A stretch of 7,025 nucleotides of DNA from Oscillospiraceae bacterium. Its GTDB lineage: Bacteria; Bacillota; Clostridia; Oscillospirales; Ruminococcaceae. The translations under genes and the position numbers were made by a program. The stretch is from NCBI GenBank assembly GCA_900768675.1, contig CAAGDT010000193.1, positions 1 through 7,025 of the forward strand. The letters run 5' to 3'. Below are positions 4,307 through 7,025 of this stretch, one piece after another. The notes under the pieces are model-generated. The model saw only the letters and a program-made list of their open reading frames with translations, did not search any database and was not told the DNA's origin. The stretch's first letter is position 1. The number at the start of each line of letters is the position of its first letter.

Positions 4307-6250
4307 ATGAAAATCACATTGAAAGGCGATGTCGTCAAGGAATTTCAGGACGGCTTAAGCGTCCTTGAAATCGCAGGACAAATAAGCGGAGGGCTTGCAA
4401 GAGCAGCCTGCGCAGCTAAGGTGGACGGAAAGACCTGTGATTTACGAACTACCATCACCAAGGACTGTACCCTTGAAATATTGACCTTTGACGACGAGGA
4501 AGGAAAGAAGGCGTTCCGCCATACTGCCTCCCACATAATGGCTCAGGCGGTTAAGAGACTTTTCCCCTCAACGAAGCTTGCAATAGGACCTGCAATCGAA
4601 AACGGCTTCTACTACGATTTTGACGTTGAAAAGCCCTTTTCTCCCGAGGACCTTTCCGCTATCGAAGCCGAGATGAAGAAAATCGTTAAAGAGGATATTA
4701 AGTTAGAGCAGTTCGAAATGGCTCCCGCTGACGCCGTAAAGTATCTGGAAGAATTAGGCGAGCCTTACAAGGTTGAGCTTTGCCAGGAGCATGCAGGCAA
4801 GAACGAGCCTATCTCCTTCTATAAGCAGGGCGACTTTACCGACCTTTGTGCAGGTCCTCACCTTATGTCCACCGCAGCAGTAAAGGCATTCAAGCTTACC
4901 AACTGCACCGGCGCTTACTGGAGAGGCGACTCTAAGGGCAAGCAGCTCTGCCGTATCTACGGTACAGCTTTCCCCAAGGCTTCCATGCTGGAAGAATACT
5001 TAAAGCAGGTTGAGGAAGCAAAGGGCAGAGACCACAACAAAATCGGCCGTGACCTTGAATACTTCACAACCGTTGACTATATCGGACAGGGACTTCCCGT
5101 TATGCTCCCCAAGGGCGCAAGGGTTATTCAGCTTATGCAGCGCTGGGTTGAGGACGTTGAGTACAAGCACGGCTGCCTGCTTACAAAGACTCCCTTAATG
5201 GCAAAGAGAGAGCTTTTCAAGATTTCCGGACACTGGGACCACTACCTCGACGGTATGTTCATTATGGGCGACCCGCAGGACGAGGAAAAGGAATGTTTCG
5301 CCCTCCGTCCTATGACCTGCCCCTTCCAGTATCAGGTATTCCTTAACAGACAGCGCTCCTACCGTGACCTGCCTATGCGCCTTACCGAAACCTCAACTCT
5401 TTTCAGAAACGAGGACAGCGGCGAAATGCACGGACTTATCCGTGTAAGACAGTTCACAATCTCCGAGGGACATTTCATTCTCCGTCCCGAACAGCTTGAA
5501 GAGGAGTTCAAGGGCTGTCTTGAGCTTGCAAAGTACTTCCTTGATACAGTAGGACTTCTTGAGGACTGCACCTTCCGCTTCTCCCAGTGGGACCCCGCTA
5601 ACCCCAAGAACAAGTACGAGGGTACTGCGGAGCAGTGGGAAACCGCTCAGGCTACAATGAAGACAATCCTTGATGATTTAGGGGTAGAATATACTATCGG
5701 TATAGACGAGGCTGCATTCTACGGACCGAAATTAGACATTCAGTATAAAAACGTATTCGGCAAGGAAGATACCCTTGTTACAATTCAGATTGATATGCTG
5801 CTTGCACAGCGTTTCGGTATGGAATACGTTGATACCGACGGCACAAAGAAGTACCCCTACATTATCCACCGTACAAGCCTTGGCTGCTTCGAGCGTACTT
5901 TAGCTTATATGCTTGAAAAGTTTGCGGGAGCGCTTCCTCTCTGGCTCTCTCCCGAGCAGGTTCGTATCCTCCCCATCACCGACAGAGCAAAGGAATACGG
6001 CGAAAATATCTCCGCAAAGCTTGAGGAAATGGGAATACGCACATCTGTTGACAACAGAAACGAGAAAATCGGCTATAAGATTCGTCAGGCTCAGCTTGAA
6101 AAGATTCCCTACTTCTTTATCGTGGGCGACAAGGAGGTTGACGAGGGAACTGTTGCTCTCCGTTCAAGAAAAGAGGGCGATTTAGGTGCAGTAGCACTTG
6201 ACGCCGCAATTTCAAGAATAATCACCGAAAACGCAACCAAAGCACGTTAA
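4307..6250 (+). CDS. thrS: Threonyl-tRNA synthetase
   Basis: ThrRS charges tRNA-Thr with threonine in the cytoplasm and hydrolyses mis-charged Ser-tRNA-Thr. All domains of the full-length bacterial enzyme are present in 647 aa: TGS (about 1-62); editing domain with H72-xxx-H76, C181 and H185 (CAGPH); class II catalytic core with motif 2 (R367 in TLFRNE) and motif 3 (R530 in GCFER); and the anticodon-binding domain (about 550-640, with NRNEKIGYKIRQAQ). Zinc ligands are C338 (MTCPF), H389 and H521. The loop before H389, usually QDDAH, reads ISEGH here, so the Asp that contacts the threonine hydroxyl in E. coli ThrRS (D383) is Glu387. I chose ATG 4307 over ATG 4286: it gives the usual MKITLK start and has AAAGGA 12 bases upstream, whereas 4286 has no nearby site. 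The gene has its own promoter and structured leader, and a repeat begins 2 bases past the stop. Confidence 0.97.
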   Translation: MKITLKGDVVKEFQDGLSVLEIAGQISGGLARAACAAKVDGKTCDLRTTITKDCTLEILTFDDEEGKKAFRHTASHIMAQAVKRLFPSTKLAIGPAIENGFYYDFDVEKPFSPEDLSAIEAEMKKIVKEDIKLEQFEMAPADAVKYLEELGEPYKVELCQEHAGKNEPISFYKQGDFTDLCAGPHLMSTAAVKAFKLTNCTGAYWRGDSKGKQLCRIYGTAFPKASMLEEYLKQVEEAKGRDHNKIGRDLEYFTTVDYIGQGLPVMLPKGARVIQLMQRWVEDVEYKHGCLLTKTPLMAKRELFKISGHWDHYLDGMFIMGDPQDEEKECFALRPMTCPFQYQVFLNRQRSYRDLPMRLTETSTLFRNEDSGEMHGLIRVRQFTISEGHFILRPEQLEEEFKGCLELAKYFLDTVGLLEDCTFRFSQWDPANPKNKYEGTAEQWETAQATMKTILDDLGVEYTIGIDEAAFYGPKLDIQYKNVFGKEDTLVTIQIDMLLAQRFGMEYVDTDGTKKYPYIIHRTSLGCFERTLAYMLEKFAGALPLWLSPEQVRILPITDRAKEYGENISAKLEEMGIRTSVDNRNEKIGYKIRQAQLEKIPYFFIVGDKEVDEGTVALRSRKEGDLGAVALDAAISRIITENATKAR

Positions 6251-6252
6251 GG

Positions 6253-6349
6253 CTGTCGATAAACCACCATCTACGTCGTCACCCGCCAAACGGCAGGCAC
6301 AAAGCCTAGCCGTTCGGCGGGTTCCTAGTATCTGGCGGCTTCTCGCCAC
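6253..6349 (+). repeat. Structured dispersed repeat, copy 2
   Basis: This is the same element as 1-97, in the same orientation, aligned without gaps (offset 6252). The core stem (6281-6294 with 6309-6322) is kept, although three of its pairs differ from copy 1. Two of those are double changes that preserve pairing (6282/6321 and 6287/6316, A-T to C-G); the third (6288/6315) becomes an A-C mismatch. The loop, the capping stem and the flanking CTAG are identical. The 24-29/81-86 pairing of copy 1 survives only with two G-U pairs, and a local hairpin TGGCG/CGCCA (6333-6337 with 6344-6348) is an alternative. The 1-7/91-97 outer stem is largely lost. It starts 2 bases after the thrS stop, so it would form the 3' end of the thrS transcript. 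Confidence 0.85.
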
Positions 6350-6371
6350 CCTTAATAGAAATTATTAGTAT

Positions 6372-6394
6372 CCTGCTATTTATGCAGGCTGTTT
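6372..6394 (+). terminator. Weak terminator-like hairpin after thrS
   Basis: CCTGC (6372-6376) pairs with GCAGG (6384-6388) around a 7-base loop, followed by CTGTTTGTT. The stem is short and the T-run is interrupted. It may attenuate readthrough from thrS into the next pair of genes, for which I see no clear promoter of their own. Confidence 0.35.
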
Positions 6395-6427
6395 GTTCAT
6401 ATTCTCGTAATTTATGAAAGGTGCTTT

Positions 6428-6769
6428 ATGAAAAACGAAGTAAAGGAATATCTTGAAGCAGTACGTCAAAAAGTCAGCGAAAAAGACGTAACCGAGGAAT
6501 TTTCTGCGGAGCTTCTGACCCGAATAAGCTTTTATCAGCACGAGCGGCTGATACACCTGATAGTAACAATGACCTTTGCGGTTATGACGGTTATATCCTT
6601 TTTTATGCTGGTGCAGTCCGGCTCGCTTCCCGCCCTTCTGCTGTCCCTCCTGTTTCTCGCTCTTGTAATTCCCTACATATACCACTACTATTTCCTTGAA
6701 AACAGCGTGCAGGAATTATACAGACTGTATTATAAAACGCAGGAAATACTGAAAGGCGACAAAAATTGA
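6428..6769 (+). CDS. Small two-helix membrane protein of unknown function
   Basis: I do not recognise this 113-aa protein. An amphipathic, charged N-terminal region (1-40, MKNEVKEYLE then KVSEKDVTEEF) precedes two likely membrane helices at about 41-62 and 67-88, joined by a short VQSGS turn. A charged, Tyr-rich tail (89-113, with ENSVQELYRLYYK) follows. Both ends would lie on the same side of the membrane, probably the cytoplasm. ATG 6428 is preceded by AAAGG with a 6-base gap. Its stop overlaps the TTG start of the next gene by 4 bases, so the two are translationally coupled and likely work together: it may anchor, sense for or restrain the Mrr-type nuclease encoded downstream. That role is inferred from gene order only. 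Confidence 0.8.
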   Translation: MKNEVKEYLEAVRQKVSEKDVTEEFSAELLTRISFYQHERLIHLIVTMTFAVMTVISFFMLVQSGSLPALLLSLLFLALVIPYIYHYYFLENSVQELYRLYYKTQEILKGDKN

Positions 6770-7025
6770 CCTGGATAATATACCTCGGGGCATTTTTGTT
6801 CATAATAGTCCTGATTATGCTCATTATCTTTGCTTTCCGCAAAGAGAAAACCGAACCCATTGATGAAATGAGCGGCAGCGAGTTTGAGGACTACATGGCG
6901 GATATTCTGTATGCAAACGGGATTGAGGTGCTGGAGGTAACAAAAGCAAGCGGCGATTTCGGGGCGGATATAATTGCGGTTTACGAAGGCGAGCGTATTG
7001 CAATCCAGTGCAAGCGCTATTCCTC
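6766..7025 (+). CDS. Membrane-anchored Mrr-type restriction endonuclease-like protein, 5' part only
   Basis: The gene runs off the window; 86 codons are visible. One strong membrane helix (about 4-24, YLGAFLFIIVLIMLIIFAF) is followed by RKEK, so the catalytic part should face the cytoplasm. From residue 35 the sequence fits the Mrr/restriction-endonuclease fold: MSGSEFEDYMADIL (conserved Glu at 39/41), GIEVLEVTKASGDFGADII (catalytic Asp at 68), then IAIQCKRY (Q81-x-K83). This is the E...D...QxK signature of a Mg-dependent DNA-cleaving PD-(D/E)xK-like site. The start is TTG at 6766-6768, overlapping the upstream stop, with AAAGG 9 bases before it (6752-6756). The first ATG in frame that could serve as an alternative (M35) would drop the membrane helix and has no good binding site. 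Mrr-type nucleases cut modified or foreign DNA; a membrane-tethered form could act on incoming DNA. Targets and the C-terminal domain are not visible. Confidence 0.85.
   Translation, partial: MTWIIYLGAFLFIIVLIMLIIFAFRKEKTEPIDEMSGSEFEDYMADILYANGIEVLEVTKASGDFGADIIAVYEGERIAIQCKRYS

Noticed and set aside
1..6349. CRISPR array or transposon ends formed by the two 100-base repeats
   Set aside because: There are only two copies, about 6.2 kb apart, same orientation, with ordinary housekeeping genes and no transposase between them.
6603..6860. 85-aa minus-strand ORF across the membrane protein and nuclease genes
   Set aside because: It lies wholly antisense to two coupled genes with clear starts and a recognisable nuclease motif; no binding site or family features were seen.

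Overview
The window looks like a moderate-GC, low-complexity-promoter chromosomal segment of an anaerobic Firmicute, most likely Clostridia of the Ruminococcus/Oscillospiraceae type. Reasons: consensus TTGACA-N17-TATAAT promoters, AAAGGA-type ribosome binding sites placed 9-12 bases before the start, TTG starts, a rubrerythrin (anaerobe oxidative defence), a Gly-rich CUT1-type sugar-binding lipoprotein and a DUF4867 protein. The taxonomic call is an inference from gene content and style; no marker gene was compared.

Layout. 1-97 holds copy 1 of a ~100-base structured repeat. 127-152 is a terminator-like hairpin for the minus-strand solute-binding lipoprotein gene (186-1652), which has a textbook promoter at 1732-1760. 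Next come two minus-strand genes that look like one operon: a DUF4867 cupin-like protein (2646-3281), then a TTG-started Ser/Ala-rich protein (1854-2597) whose C-terminal half resembles flagellar cap (FliD)-type sequences. The promoter of this pair (3329-3357) lies back-to-back with rubrerythrin (3446-3985, plus strand). Rubrerythrin ends in a strong hairpin (4001-4034), followed by an unusually structured 90-base stretch (4032-4121) and then the promoter and two-hairpin leader of thrS (threonyl-tRNA synthetase, 4307-6250). Two bases after the thrS stop lies repeat copy 2 (6253-6349). The window closes with an overlapping gene pair: a 113-aa two-helix membrane protein (6428-6769) and the start of a membrane-anchored Mrr-type nuclease (6766 to beyond the edge).

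How it fits together. Most genes are housekeeping or nutrient uptake (sugar capture, peroxide/oxygen tolerance, translation) and are separately promoted. The least explained parts are: the repeat, whose two copies differ by pair-preserving changes in a long hairpin; the switch-like set of competing hairpins between rubrerythrin and thrS; the thrS leader without a T-box; an altered zinc-site loop in ThrRS; and the terminal membrane protein/Mrr nuclease pair, the best candidate in the window for an undescribed two-gene system.
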